Below are positions 26,801 to 33,370 of a stretch of 37,224 bases of DNA, piece by piece; within the stretch, counting starts at the first letter, position 1; each line of letters opens with the position of its first letter. The DNA is from Lentimicrobiaceae bacterium (lineage in GTDB: Bacteria > Bacteroidota > Bacteroidia > Bacteroidales > F082), in assembly GCA_015061365.1 (NCBI GenBank), contig SUWS01000022.1, forward strand, positions 1 to 37,224, in the 5' to 3' direction. A program made the position numbers and the translations under genes. Under the pieces are notes generated by a model that saw only the letters and a program-made list of their open reading frames with translations, did no database searches and was not told the origin of the DNA.

Positions 26801-28888
26801 ACCTGCGTGATTAGAAAGATCTGCAGTGAGGTTAATCTCATCACCAATAGCCATGCCTGTTGCGTCAATCTGGATGTTAGCTTTGGTGATCTTACCTGCT
26901 GTAAAGCTTGCACCATTCTTCATAATGAGAGTGCCAGTACCGAGGTCAGAACCTGAGAACTCACCAGTAACAGCATAAGTAGCGTTCTCAACAATGATAG
27001 TACCGGGGTTAATTGCGTTAGAGCTTGTAGCAACAGCACCATTAACAACAGAACCGTTCTTGATGGTCATTGTGCTGCGGTTCTCAATCTGACGTGAGGT
27101 ACCCTGGTTAACGAGAGAGTTGTCAATAACAATCTCACCCTTAGTTACAGAGAACACAAGGTGGCTTGTTGTGGTGAGCACACTGTTCTTCAACTGAAAG
27201 TTCACAACAGGATCCATACCACTGGTAGGCACATAGAATGCCAGAACACCTGTCTGCTCCCAGATACTGTTATCGATATTGAAGTCTAATGTACCGTTTG
27301 CATTGCTATTCTTTGAAGTAGTGTTGGCATTAGCCACAATATAAGCGTTGTTTACATTGAATGTAACACCGTTACCTGTGATTGAAGCACCGGCAGCAAT
27401 CTTCAGTGAAGGAACAAGAGTAGCCTTGTCAGCAGTCTTGGCATCTTCAATTGTACCAGTAATATTGAATGTCGCACCGTGACCGATAACCAATCTTGCA
27501 GAACCTGTCAACTGTAAAGAAGCACCGGCAGGAATGTTGACTGCAGTGTTTGCAACGTTAGCATCAAAATCGGCAGCCGTTGTAACACCCGCGAAAGTGA
27601 TATCACCTTCTGCAAGAATACCACCGCTAATAGCGAAGCCATTACCGTTCAAGGTAACATTAGCAGGAACAGTGATGTCGCCCTCGATATTAGCAAGTAA
27701 CTTAATCTCGCTACCTGCCTGAGCAGCATCTGCAGCCTCAGCGAAAGTGTAGAAGGTCTGCTCACCAACCTGAGCAACAGGAATAATAAACTCATTTGTT
27801 GCATCGATAACCATATCTTCTGGGTTGCCGAACATTTCAAGTCCTTCAACATAGTAATATGATACGTTACCTGTAGCTGTCATTGCTGTAAAACCATCAA
27901 TGTTGTTGCAACCCATGATAGCTGCGCATTGTTCTGTTGCTGCAAGTTCACCACGGTTGATGTTGTTTGCAATAGACACATTATTATAGGTATATGCCGA
28001 TGACTGTGAGTAGTCTCCAATGATACCGCCCAAGTGGTTCTTGCCAGAGACCTTAGCCTTGTTTTCATTACCTGAAACTATACCTGCAGCCATAAGCTGA
28101 CCTATAATACCGCCAGTCTGTGTGCCACCCACAACTGCACCATTGTTAATACAATCTGTGACATTAGCGCGAGCAAGACCTGCAATACCGCCAATGTACA
28201 TAGGAGCAGTGACAGTACCATTATTTGTACAATTTGTAATAGATGCAAAAGTTGAAGTATTAGCACCATCTTCATAATATGGTTTACCTACGATACCACC
28301 GATACCTCCGTATGAAGAAGTAACAGAAGCATTGTTAATACAATTGCTAATTGTGCCGTGGATAATGAGACGACCGACGATACCACCAACGCCGTCGTTA
28401 CCAACGATAGCACCACTTACTGTGATGTTATCAGCAGTTGCGCCATTGAGCATCATACCTATTGCAGCACCAGCCAAGTTGCTGTTAGTAACATTGATGC
28501 TAACGTTTGTTAAATTTAAATTCTTAACAGTACCGCCGTCAACAATACCGAACAAACCGACAGCAGCGTCGGCACCTGATGTTGATGTGATTGTCAAACC
28601 ACTGATAGTGTGGTCGCCACCATCGAAGGTTCCTTTGAAAGCATTGCCGCTGTATGACTTGCTTGAACGAGAACCAGTACCTATTGGAGTCCATTCACCT
28701 GTAAGTGTGATGTCATTAGCGAGAGTAACGACTTCTCCATAGTAACTATTACCTCCGTTAACAGAAACTGCAAAGTCACGTAAACCTTGCTCTGTTGTAA
28801 TCTGAAGACCGACTTGCGCCGACAAACTTGTTCCACAAAAGCCAATAATGGCTAATAGGAACGTCATAAGTAGAAATTTCTTTCTCAT
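17813..28888 (-). CDS. Giant T9SS surface protein, 3691 residues
   Basis: One uninterrupted reading frame with a signal peptide (1-25, ends SLSAQ). GLUG-type repeats (YFDGNNKTIKNLK / GGIVG motifs) fill about 30-345 and again about 1400-1640. Modules of the form VAKIGETxYxTLQxAxxAA...IxLLxDI begin near residues 368, 718, 1756, 2073, 2306 and 2593; each leads into asparagine/threonine-rich beta-helix-like strands. BspA-type leucine-rich repeats span about 2856-3315. A GWNWFSYY...IKSHxxGFxxY domain is duplicated (about 3325-3410 and 3415-3500). A domain shared with the 748-residue neighbour is at 3505-3610, and a T9SS type A-like tail at about 3615-3691 (INIYPNPT...GIYVIRI). The architecture suggests an adhesin or fibre-like surface protein; no enzyme motif is seen. 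The promoter may lie near 29280, giving a ~380-base leader. Confidence 0.9.
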   Translation of the reverse strand: MRKKFLLMTFLLAIIGFCGTSLSAQVGLQITTEQGLRDFAVSVNGGNSYYGEVVTLANDITLTGEWTPIGTGSRSSKSYSGNAFKGTFDGGDHTISGLTITSTSGADAAVGLFGIVDGGTVKNLNLTNVSINVTNSNLAGAAIGMMLNGATADNITVSGAIVGNDGVGGIVGRLIIHGTISNCINNASVTSSYGGIGGIVGKPYYEDGANTSTFASITNCTNNGTVTAPMYIGGIAGLARANVTDCINNGAVVGGTQTGGIIGQLMAAGIVSGNENKAKVSGKNHLGGIIGDYSQSSAYTYNNVSIANNINRGELAATEQCAAIMGCNNIDGFTAMTATGNVSYYYVEGLEMFGNPEDMVIDATNEFIIPVAQVGEQTFYTFAEAADAAQAGSEIKLLANIEGDITVPANVTLNGNGFAISGGILAEGDITFAGVTTAADFDANVANTAVNIPAGASLQLTGSARLVIGHGATFNITGTIEDAKTADKATLVPSLKIAAGASITGNGVTFNVNNAYIVANANTTSKNSNANGTLDFNIDNSIWEQTGVLAFYVPTSGMDPVVNFQLKNSVLTTTSHLVFSVTKGEIVIDNSLVNQGTSRQIENRSTMTIKNGSVVNGAVATSSNAINPGTIIVENATYAVTGEFSGSDLGTGTLIMKNGASFTAGKITKANIQIDATGMAIGDEINLTADLSNHAGTLEVINNDNLDAEIINGKIVLVEKPVAKIGETEYATLQAALNAAAQTEELTTIQLLAGTHTFGNVKFPATLKNVTIVGADNKATIIKDSKLYSADGNAVTYKGITFDGIVFDNSSILFTGARNGEVVYEDWTIKKCDFRNLQSTDGIAAIHFNLAADETIKNFTFEKNTITNVTSPSNTASGLRLNYVTGDVVIKDNETNNVAFNAVQIINSEVDNFTFEGNILRSNGSSLANLYNVTGENIVITKNQFLANENQESVSNIEYADVSGNYWGGGAPTNLPEGVVYSSYYTTVESDGTLGGLVELPQGDQPIGYVSETTIWGETWSNARTSYVIKVKDAEGNVMGTSTLNPELYTFNGNAAPTWHISFDPSTDNDTYWIQEWTTVPSINNMPAKVALWVDGVEVNEGPVKFNSPDDINKIYAATADAEGKLIRFYNSIETIVNNEENVNVVLVRDVTGSFETFHNVTLYSGVEGGASITNTYSADYTNFNKVIVKDGVTLNMNNVFSTTAESVNTIEGTMNVVGVYYHSSDAKTEIKNGGKVTTGGMTIVRYNNNPESGIYIYGDGDDATIEFSCQGDAIGAYSGTFYAENAVVETKGLRLDYKKDNSEESDEYAQINAKFVDTKLSVSSELRLYKDAALTLNGATVTAGKVQIRENATPTINIDNSTIKANSVENLSGATWNAVMDEDGYVTFVRTALAGEGTEANPYLINDISDLEFLRDDVNAGNNYQGKYVALADDIDLNNQEWTPIGNNTNQFQGYFDGNNKTIKNLKVSGSNRYVGLFGYIKGQGMSASTTPSVKDLTLENVNVSGDYFVGGLSGQAYTCNITNVTVKGEVSGVRYVGGLVGHVYTYFKDCHFIGNASCSFDALGGIAGAGDCRAYDCSVIGDVTGSNWVGGIVGNGQEGTSAVGCYVKGDIKTSNNYYRGVGGIAGVAGHGYASSEFKNNYFDGEVYLGDVKVPAMIMGLVNANDNASIKATVEGNSWNTDYYDVNTPVYVVAEISSSDASLEDWIAGTSEELTKPRNNNLIMLESDLQYVTEEDYVIMSFSEVTEEQVEQALINNAVAKIGETTYTTLQKALDAAVAGTGNVTVEIIKDIDLTNVDWNPVTVSGPNYPVVTVNGNDYTITGLNDMLFAGTWAGNSGLIIKNLTIENSAIVNDKDDTQGTVGVGAFIGYPQASATITLENCHLKNSSVEGGHWTGGLIGMAGGYSGNDGPVFMNLTITGCSVTGSTITGKGSAGGIIGHGSCSAWTNVVIKETTVSGNNITSTGTSTNKAGAIMGTIGAAGQPTTVNGVTHTGGATVSATVSGNTVKSNNVEITTIYGRQGTPTGMLELNGGSYDNYPIEEGVTYAAPAEGYKIEVNEDGTYGVVVDPAYGKVAKVGDVYYETLAEAYNAATDGQTITLLNNITLSEKFVIAKSITLDGNDMTLTYTGEDRAIDIYDASNNVEDVTIKNITIKFTSASEYCQRGINYNEGGNLTLDNVTVDGSSVVTYAVNLPSKSTGANVTITNSNITGKIALNVWGANAEINATGSDFTSVDDVEAENYAAVKLNNNGTDSAEGAEINITGGSITAKDENGELSSATTNATATGRINISETTEVIGNIVTTVAIVTYEGASEFYSFSTLQAAIDKAGDDSKATVKLLRNVETSELIKVEKAVVIDLNGKTVTANCKKAFEVYANATIKNGAIEAAQRCVDTRKAVELTLTDVTLIADEYTTHGNPQPLTIGGSENGTKVVMTNVNISAAAGYGIITFVETELTANESVISGYSALYVKPGSDDSEFNFVNSDLSGGNIGNDVEGNSFSTIAVRANNVAVNVDAESTVTANGNHYYAISFIGTSENTTTGSSVTVAGEITGNILDDPNGNTVKVKAEYADELAAAGYATIEAENGLVSVIKAVAKIDETCYATLQDAFNAATEDKTIIVLENVELENTVTVAAGKVVTLDLNGKNLTGGAYVNLYINGELTIEDNVGNAVSTFRNHYVLNGGKLTLKSGILQNIETNTGGYGIFIDEGGESTIEGGTVQAVNESNYAICVKGTLTIVDGNIVGKHGVIAVENPNAIVTIKDGEYTLNAITGNSDHIVYVTAGMINIEGGNFTFNNFIANEGDSMIDAAEENVSITGGTYTQDVNEWCAEGYEAVQIDDNVYEVRIASFEKFYTAEGVETTQDQAAYSLMFNVTDNENNELSVKIGNKKPAQNSSINLVTPVTATFDGITFNVTSVADNGFNSTRFKTVTISEGVATIGTKALANMSALTDIVFPSTLKSIGDNCFYGYGENHKIKTITCYAEEAPVAASHYTEVPFQMVICKVAALIVPNAVSYEEYATAPGWSRFYEEPNGGLINHILGIGTEIEIAGKDDKYTMIATITSMDPMECSIKIGNTKPAANSNAELVIPTSVDFVESIEGLDFTVTSIPKDAFKDCKNFVGDLVIPAAVRTIGYMAFNASHNANAGSLIFADGCELTTIDAWAFNNSFKGDFQLPASITSIGVSAFANNGAGNTLTITAENSGYGRAFAGSKFIKLVVEEGVKSLPGLAFLNTNFTEVVLPLTLETMSGSAFHETKTIRTITVNAAVPPTVQNANNYNAFEQEVFYNATLFVPDHAAKALYKEANVWKEFVNISTPIITQTTQLNAGWNWFSYYVNTDLETLEKELGESAAQIKSHTQGFDIYAGPEAWSGTLDEILPEQMYMIKANEPSTLNLKGETIDHENVEITLVKDAWNWIGYPINGSVNLSDAFNGVDLTIGDQIKSHNHGFAYYIGNNTWAGGLQVLVKGEGYMYHNTSSENDVVFTYNVPQGKSNSELKSNITTNGNYWIPNASQYPNNMTMTAMVDVEGGDYEVAAFVDGEVRGSARPIYVEPIDAYVLFLTIHGEGVEEMTFKFYDLTTGEEFDLNDRMNYSDDAIVGSLKEPYIFNRGTTGIGEASLSDINIYPNPTTTGTEINLQATCDTVEVFNALGVKVAEYQNVDSIDAFETAGIYVIRITDNGDVKHCRLIVK

Positions 28889-29134
28889 ACGTAATAGATT
28901 TTAATGTTAATATTAATTTTATGAAACTTTCTAAAGGGAATAGATAATGCGGTTCGGACGTTACCTTCTCGATAACTCCTGATGATGGTTCAGAATCTGA
29001 GATTAGCTTAGAGCAAGGACAATATAGAAGAGCAGAAACTAACTTTGCGTTCCTTTGTGTCTTTGCGAGAATAGATTTAAAAACTGGGATATTGGTTTTG
29101 GCTGACAATTGATAGCCTAAAAAGACAAAATCGG

Positions 29135-29163
29135 AAATTAGGAATCCTAATTTACCCCCCCCC
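29135..29163. repeat. Palindrome abutting a nine-base C/G homopolymer
   Basis: AAATTAGGA-A-TCCTAATTT (29135-29153) is followed by TA and nine C residues (29155-29163). On the giant-gene transcript this would read G9 then a hairpin, about 250 bases upstream of the start codon. Confidence 0.85.
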
Positions 29164-29274
29164 GTAGGGTTAACTTACTGATAGTCAGTATGATATGTAA
29201 CACTTTGTCTTTCAAGTTCTTAATTGAATTAATGATGATTATGTTTTATGTCTTCGTACTAATTCTTGAGCCTA

Positions 29275-29304
29275 CAAAATTATAAATAATTTTATTATCT
29301 GAAA
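29275..29304 (-). promoter_or_regulatory. Candidate promoter of the giant T9SS gene
   Basis: On the minus strand TAATTTTG (29275-29282) matches TAnnTTTG, with TTTC (one mismatch to TTTG) 18 bases upstream at about 29301-29304. I found no other match between here and the ATG at 28888, so the leader would be unusually long. Confidence 0.4.
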
Positions 29305-29355
29305 TTATTTTGTTTAAAAAAATTAAGAATTATTTTTCAACATAAATGTTACCTC

Positions 29356-29379
29356 TACACCTATTTTAATATAGGTGTA
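29356..29379 (-). terminator. Hairpin downstream of the lptD-like gene
   Basis: TACACCTAT, a six-base AT loop, then ATAGGTGTA: a perfect 9-bp stem 57 bases beyond the lptD-like stop. No T-run follows on the minus strand. The word TACACCTAT also occurs in the 114-309 repeat, so this may be a relic of that family. Confidence 0.4.
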
Positions 29380-29436
29380 TAATTCATAATGCGTAATTCC
29401 AAAATTCTAAAGTTCTAAAATTCTAAAGTTCTAAAA

Positions 29437-32178
29437 TCAATTGTCTCTGTAGTCTTTTTTCTTAGATAACTTCAGGTCTTGAAGTGCGGAGGCTTTCACG
29501 TTGATACTGAAGTTCCAGCTCTTGTAGGTTCCGAGTGGAATCCAGTTGAATCGCATCTCCCAGCAGTGCAGGTCTCTATATATTGTGAGCGAGGTGTACG
29601 ATAGTTTCTTCAGCTCGAAGTCCCATCCTGTCTGTACAGACACCTTCCACTTAGGACTGAGGTTGATGTTGCCGTTCACGCCGAGAGTCTGTATCGTCTT
29701 TCTGTTATCTTGCATTATGAGATTTATATATGAGAGGTTGTTCGACATGGTGAGGTTGTAACTCAACGACAACGACCATTTTGTCGTCCAGTCGATATAG
29801 TCTTCGGGATTCGACCTGATGTCGTTCATCTCTTCCTCCGATGCTAAAGGCGACGACTCGAACTGTCGTGTCGCGGAGTTCTTAGTGCCTTTGTTTTTCT
29901 TGAAAGTCTCGTTGTTTAACGAGTAGCTGAGGCTGAAATTCCAAGAGACGCTGTTCTTTCTGAAGAGACGTTTGTTGACATCCCATTCAAATTGGTTGAG
30001 TTGTTTGTTTGTAACCGAATCTATGATGTAAGGGTCCCAGATGCTGGAATATCTGACGGAGAGGTTTTTGAACAATGTGGTTCTGCCGTTGACAGACAAG
30101 TATGAGAAGTTAAGCGAGTCTTTGGCTATGTCGTAGCTTCCGCTGAAGGTGAGGTCTTCGATGATCTTCACCTTTTTCATTCCCGTGATGGTGTCTTTTC
30201 TTGAAGGTACTTTAATCTCTAAATTATTGCCGAAGCTATAGTTGATACGTCCCGATTCTCCTGATGGAGGCGTGCCGTATATGTTGCCTTGGAACATCGA
30301 ATACAGCTGTTCTATCCCGTTGGCATCATAGTAGGTGTCGTAATAATTCCAGAAGTCTTTAGAGAAGTCGGGGTTGTATGACACTCCGATAGAAGGTGTG
30401 AATACGTGGCGTATCGCTCTCACAGGACCTTTCTTGAAGTTGACCTGTCCGTATAGTTTCGTGGTGAGGTTGCTCGATACGTCGAAGCTGAAGACGTTCC
30501 TGAACTGGTTGATGGTGTCGGTGCGGAGATAACCGCCGTTAGGCATGGCAGTGTCGTTGACCCATTCTTTCTCGAAATATCTGAAATACATCCTGTCTAA
30601 AACGGTGGCCGATGTTGTCCAGGTGATATGTTTGAATAACTTTACAGGCATACTGATAGGTATCCTATGCTGGATTCCGTTCTGTAAATTATTAAGCCAG
30701 TTAGGTTTGAAATAGAGACTGTCGGCCATGCTGACGTAATTTTTGGCGTTGGCGGTATAACTTATATAAAGGTCTTTATACCATCTTTTCTTTGCCGGGT
30801 TACCTAAGTTCTTCAGAGGATAGATACGGTTCATAGTCAGCGTAAGTTCCGGCAATGTTACCGTCATGACGCTTGTCATGGTGTTCTGACTGTGACTGGC
30901 GTTGGCGGTGAAATTGAACAGGTCACCTATTCTTGTCTGGTAGGCGATACTCGACTGGAATGTGTTGCTCAGGTATTCGTTCGACGAGATAGCGTTGTAT
31001 TTGTTGTAGTTGGAACTTACGATATAGACATCGGCGGAGAATGACGACTTAGGTCTCGCCTTTGGATCTTGTTTGTGAACCCAGCGCACTTTGAAGTCGG
31101 TGCTTTCGTTATAGTCGGCTGAGCCTTTGGTGCCTATCTTGTTGACGGCGTAACTTCCGGAGAATGATCCATTGTAAGCGTAACGTTTGTTGTATCTAAG
31201 AGTAGGTTTGATAGCCCAGCTGCCTCGGGTGTAAATGTCGCCGACAAGTTGTAAGTCGACGTGTTCGTTTATGCCCCAGTAGAAACCTCCGTTCTCGAAG
31301 TAGAAACCTCGGTTCGCCGACTCTCCCCACGATGGTACCAAAATACCGTTGCGTTGCCCTTTAGAGTTGGGGAAGATGCCGAAAGGTACGCCTATCGGTA
31401 ACGGAGTCTCGGCAAGTTTGAAATAAGCCGGACCTGTGACGATCTTGTCGTCGGGAATGACCTTCGCCTTACCGAAATGAAACTCATAGTGAGGATGGTT
31501 GGGATCGCTGCAAGTGGTGTAGGAACCCGACCTTATGTTGATGGTGTTATCTTCCATCTTCTTGATCCTCGATCCATGTATATAACCCATAGCATCTTCA
31601 GTGAATACCTTAGTGATGATACCTTTCTTGGTGTCGAAGTTAAAAGTCATCGTCTCGGAATTATATTTCTGATCTCCTTCGGTAAACACTGGTGTGCCTC
31701 TGAGTTTACCCGTAGAGTCGGGGAGACCTTTGGCGAAAACGGTACGCTTCTCAAAGTCGAACTCTATGAAGTCGGCTTCTATGGTAATGTCATCATAAAC
31801 GACCTTAGCCCCACCATAATAGTATATCTTATTGTTCTTGAAGTCTTGAACCGTAGAGTCGTTACATGAACGTTCAATCTTGTCTTCAATGAACGATTCC
31901 TGACTCTTGGCTTTTGGCTTTTGGCTTTTGGCTATTGGCTGTTGGCTGTCGGCTGACAACTGAACACTATCTGCCGACAACTGAACACTATCTGCTGGCA
32001 GTTGAATACTATCTGCTGAAGGCTGAAGGCTATCGGCTGACTGCTGATTGTTGACAGTGACCAACTGAGAATCCTCTTCGTTCTCTCTTATATGTCTAGT
32101 GGTTCTACATCCCGACAATATGAGTGAGACAACAAAGAAAAATATGATAAAAATATTATATGCTTTGCTCCTTAACAA
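29437..32178 (-). CDS. lptD: LptD-like outer-membrane LPS-assembly protein
   Basis: 913 residues. In the outer membrane, LptD inserts lipopolysaccharide delivered across the periplasm by LptA. The N-terminal half holds an OstA-type domain (about 105-250: YYYGGAKVVYDDITIEADFIEFD, FAKGLPDSTGKL). The conserved barrel entry follows (about 270-330: GILVPSWGESANRGFYFENGG, DIYTRGSWAIKPTLRY). A long region of alternating aromatic/polar strands to the C-terminus fits a large beta-barrel. The N-terminus has a lipobox (LILSGC, Cys24), so the protein may be lipidated. Residues 47-95 are seven copies of a seven-residue repeat. It is divergent from the amidase gene, whose promoter overlaps its first codons. 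An OstA/LptA-like gene lies at 34292. Confidence 0.85.
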   Translation of the reverse strand: MLRSKAYNIFIIFFFVVSLILSGCRTTRHIRENEEDSQLVTVNNQQSADSLQPSADSIQLPADSVQLSADSVQLSADSQQPIAKSQKPKAKSQESFIEDKIERSCNDSTVQDFKNNKIYYYGGAKVVYDDITIEADFIEFDFEKRTVFAKGLPDSTGKLRGTPVFTEGDQKYNSETMTFNFDTKKGIITKVFTEDAMGYIHGSRIKKMEDNTINIRSGSYTTCSDPNHPHYEFHFGKAKVIPDDKIVTGPAYFKLAETPLPIGVPFGIFPNSKGQRNGILVPSWGESANRGFYFENGGFYWGINEHVDLQLVGDIYTRGSWAIKPTLRYNKRYAYNGSFSGSYAVNKIGTKGSADYNESTDFKVRWVHKQDPKARPKSSFSADVYIVSSNYNKYNAISSNEYLSNTFQSSIAYQTRIGDLFNFTANASHSQNTMTSVMTVTLPELTLTMNRIYPLKNLGNPAKKRWYKDLYISYTANAKNYVSMADSLYFKPNWLNNLQNGIQHRIPISMPVKLFKHITWTTSATVLDRMYFRYFEKEWVNDTAMPNGGYLRTDTINQFRNVFSFDVSSNLTTKLYGQVNFKKGPVRAIRHVFTPSIGVSYNPDFSKDFWNYYDTYYDANGIEQLYSMFQGNIYGTPPSGESGRINYSFGNNLEIKVPSRKDTITGMKKVKIIEDLTFSGSYDIAKDSLNFSYLSVNGRTTLFKNLSVRYSSIWDPYIIDSVTNKQLNQFEWDVNKRLFRKNSVSWNFSLSYSLNNETFKKNKGTKNSATRQFESSPLASEEEMNDIRSNPEDYIDWTTKWSLSLSYNLTMSNNLSYINLIMQDNRKTIQTLGVNGNINLSPKWKVSVQTGWDFELKKLSYTSLTIYRDLHCWEMRFNWIPLGTYKSWNFSINVKASALQDLKLSKKKDYRDN
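31894..32040 (-). repeat. Translated heptamer array inside the lptD-like gene
   Basis: The minus-strand codons 47-95 read SADSLQP, SADSIQL, PADSVQL, SADSVQL, SADSQQP, IAKSQKP, KAKSQES: seven 7-residue (21-bp) units. On the plus strand the left part is plain heptamer sequence (GGCTTTT three times, GGCTATT, GGCTGTT, GGCTGTC), the kind otherwise seen between genes. Confidence 0.9.
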
Positions 32179-32195
32179 TATTATTTTTATTTTTG
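32164..32195 (+). promoter_or_regulatory. Promoter of the amidase-MCE-OstA genes
   Basis: TTTG at 32164-32167, 20 bases, then TATTTTTG at 32188-32195. Transcription would start near 32201, which makes the ATG at 32200 unlikely and favours the one at 32224. The -33 box lies inside the divergent lptD-like gene. Confidence 0.65.
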
Positions 32196-32207
32196 TAAAA
32201 TGATTTG

Positions 32208-32215
32208 CAAATATA
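32208..32215 (-). promoter_or_regulatory. Candidate -7 box of the lptD-like gene
   Basis: On the minus strand TATATTTG fits TAnnTTTG, giving a start near 32202 and a leader of about 24 bases to the ATG at 32178. The -33 region is poor. It faces the plus-strand promoter. Confidence 0.5.
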
Positions 32216-32223
32216 CGTTTCTT

Positions 32224-33315
32224 ATGCTTAAGTTACGACTAAAAATTGAAAAACGTTTGATTTTATTTTTTCTTGTATTGATTGTCAATATTATATTATG
32301 CGATAATGTTGCCGCTCAATCGGGGGATAAGATTACGACTGTGGTTATTGATGCGGGTCATGGTGGCGATGATCCTGGTGCCGTTGGCAGAAAGTCGAAG
32401 GAGAAAGACATTACTCTCAAGGTAGCTAAGATGACAGGCGAATATATCAAGCAGTATTGCCCTGATGTGAAGGTTGTCTATACTCGCACTACCGACAAGG
32501 CTGTGTCTCTGAGAAGAAGAGCGCAAATCGCTAATGAAAACGATGCCGATTTGTTTATTTCAATACATTGTAATGCGGTAGCTTCTACATCGCCTCATGG
32601 TGTCGAGACTTTTATCATGGGTGAGCATAAGAACGCCGCCAACTTAGAAGTGGCGAAAAAGGAAAACGCCTCCATTCTTTACGAAGATAATGCCGAGGAA
32701 GATTACGGTAACTTCAACCCGAATAGTCCTGAAGCTTATATTATGCTGAGTTTCTTGCAGAGTGAGTATAAAAACGCTTCGTTGGAGTTCGCCGAGCACG
32801 TGCAGAATCAGCTCGTCAAAAGAGTGGGACGTCACGACAGAGGCGTGCAGCAGGCTGGTTTCCTCGTACTTCACCAGACCGCGATGCCATCGGTACTTGT
32901 CGAGATTGGTTTCCTGTCGAACCCCTCAGAGGAAAACTTCCTCATTTCCAAAGACGGACAGACTTATATCGCATCGGCTTTGTTCAGAGCTTTCCGCGAC
33001 TATAAAAAAGCTTACGAGAAAGATAACGCCGTTGAAGGTCCTATATACGAACAGCAATATTCCGATGCCGACACTGACACCGACAGGGTCGTTTATAAAG
33101 TTCAGATCGATAGTAAAAACACAAAAATTGATAATCCGTCGCAACATTACAAGAATTTGAAGGATGTCGATTGTTATGAACATAACGGACAATATAAATA
33201 TACAGCCGGTCATTTCTTTACTAAAAAAGAAGCCGACGATTATTGTAAGACAGTGAAAACTAAGGGTTATGCCGACGCTTTCGTAGTGTCTTTTAAAAAC
33301 GGAAAGAGACTTTGA
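32224..33315 (+). CDS. N-acetylmuramoyl-L-alanine amidase (Amidase_3) with SPOR-like tail
   Basis: 363 residues from the ATG at 32224 (an in-frame ATG at 32200 sits at the predicted transcription start). It cleaves the amide between MurNAc and the stem peptide in the periplasm during cell separation. After a signal/hydrophobic segment ending VAAQ comes the zinc amidase domain: VVIDAGHGGDDPGAVG (first His), SLRRRAQIANENDADLFISIHCNA (second His), and LVEIGFLSNPSEENFL with the catalytic Glu. The C-terminal ~75 residues (VYKVQIDSK...GQYKYTAGHFFTKKEADDY) look like a SPOR-type peptidoglycan-binding domain, known to target division sites. The following MCE gene is 55 bases away across octamer repeats. 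Confidence 0.9.
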   Translation: MLKLRLKIEKRLILFFLVLIVNIILCDNVAAQSGDKITTVVIDAGHGGDDPGAVGRKSKEKDITLKVAKMTGEYIKQYCPDVKVVYTRTTDKAVSLRRRAQIANENDADLFISIHCNAVASTSPHGVETFIMGEHKNAANLEVAKKENASILYEDNAEEDYGNFNPNSPEAYIMLSFLQSEYKNASLEFAEHVQNQLVKRVGRHDRGVQQAGFLVLHQTAMPSVLVEIGFLSNPSEENFLISKDGQTYIASALFRAFRDYKKAYEKDNAVEGPIYEQQYSDADTDTDRVVYKVQIDSKNTKIDNPSQHYKNLKDVDCYEHNGQYKYTAGHFFTKKEADDYCKTVKTKGYADAFVVSFKNGKRL

Positions 33316-33360
33316 AGAACTTTAGAATTTTAGAACTTTAGAACTTTAGAATTTTAGAAT
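33316..33360. repeat. 8-bp tandem repeat (AACTTTAG/AATTTTAG)
   Basis: Five copies of a GAACTTTA/GAATTTTA octamer fill nearly all of the spacer between the amidase and MCE genes. They are the reverse complement of the TTCTAAAA words at 14783 and 29400. Confidence 0.85.
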
Positions 33361-33370
33361 AATATAAAAT

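Larger units (their letters stand above)
28889..29436. other. 548-bp intergenic region without a gene
   Basis: It separates the giant gene from the lptD-like gene, both on the minus strand. It holds a candidate promoter (29275-29304), a C9 tract beside a palindrome (29135-29163), a hairpin (29356-29379), TTCTAAAA octamers (about 29400-29436) and a TTTGCGTTCCTTTGTGTCTTTGCG-like stretch (about 29043-29068). No reading frame there looks coding. Confidence 0.8.

Noticed and set aside
17813-28888. Many plus-strand open frames of 60-136 codons across the giant gene
   Set aside because: They are antisense shadows of a repetitive coding frame; none has a start context, a promoter or a recognisable domain.
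32200-32223. Eight-residue N-terminal extension of the amidase
   Set aside because: The ATG at 32200 coincides with the predicted transcription start; the ATG at 32224 leaves a normal signal sequence.
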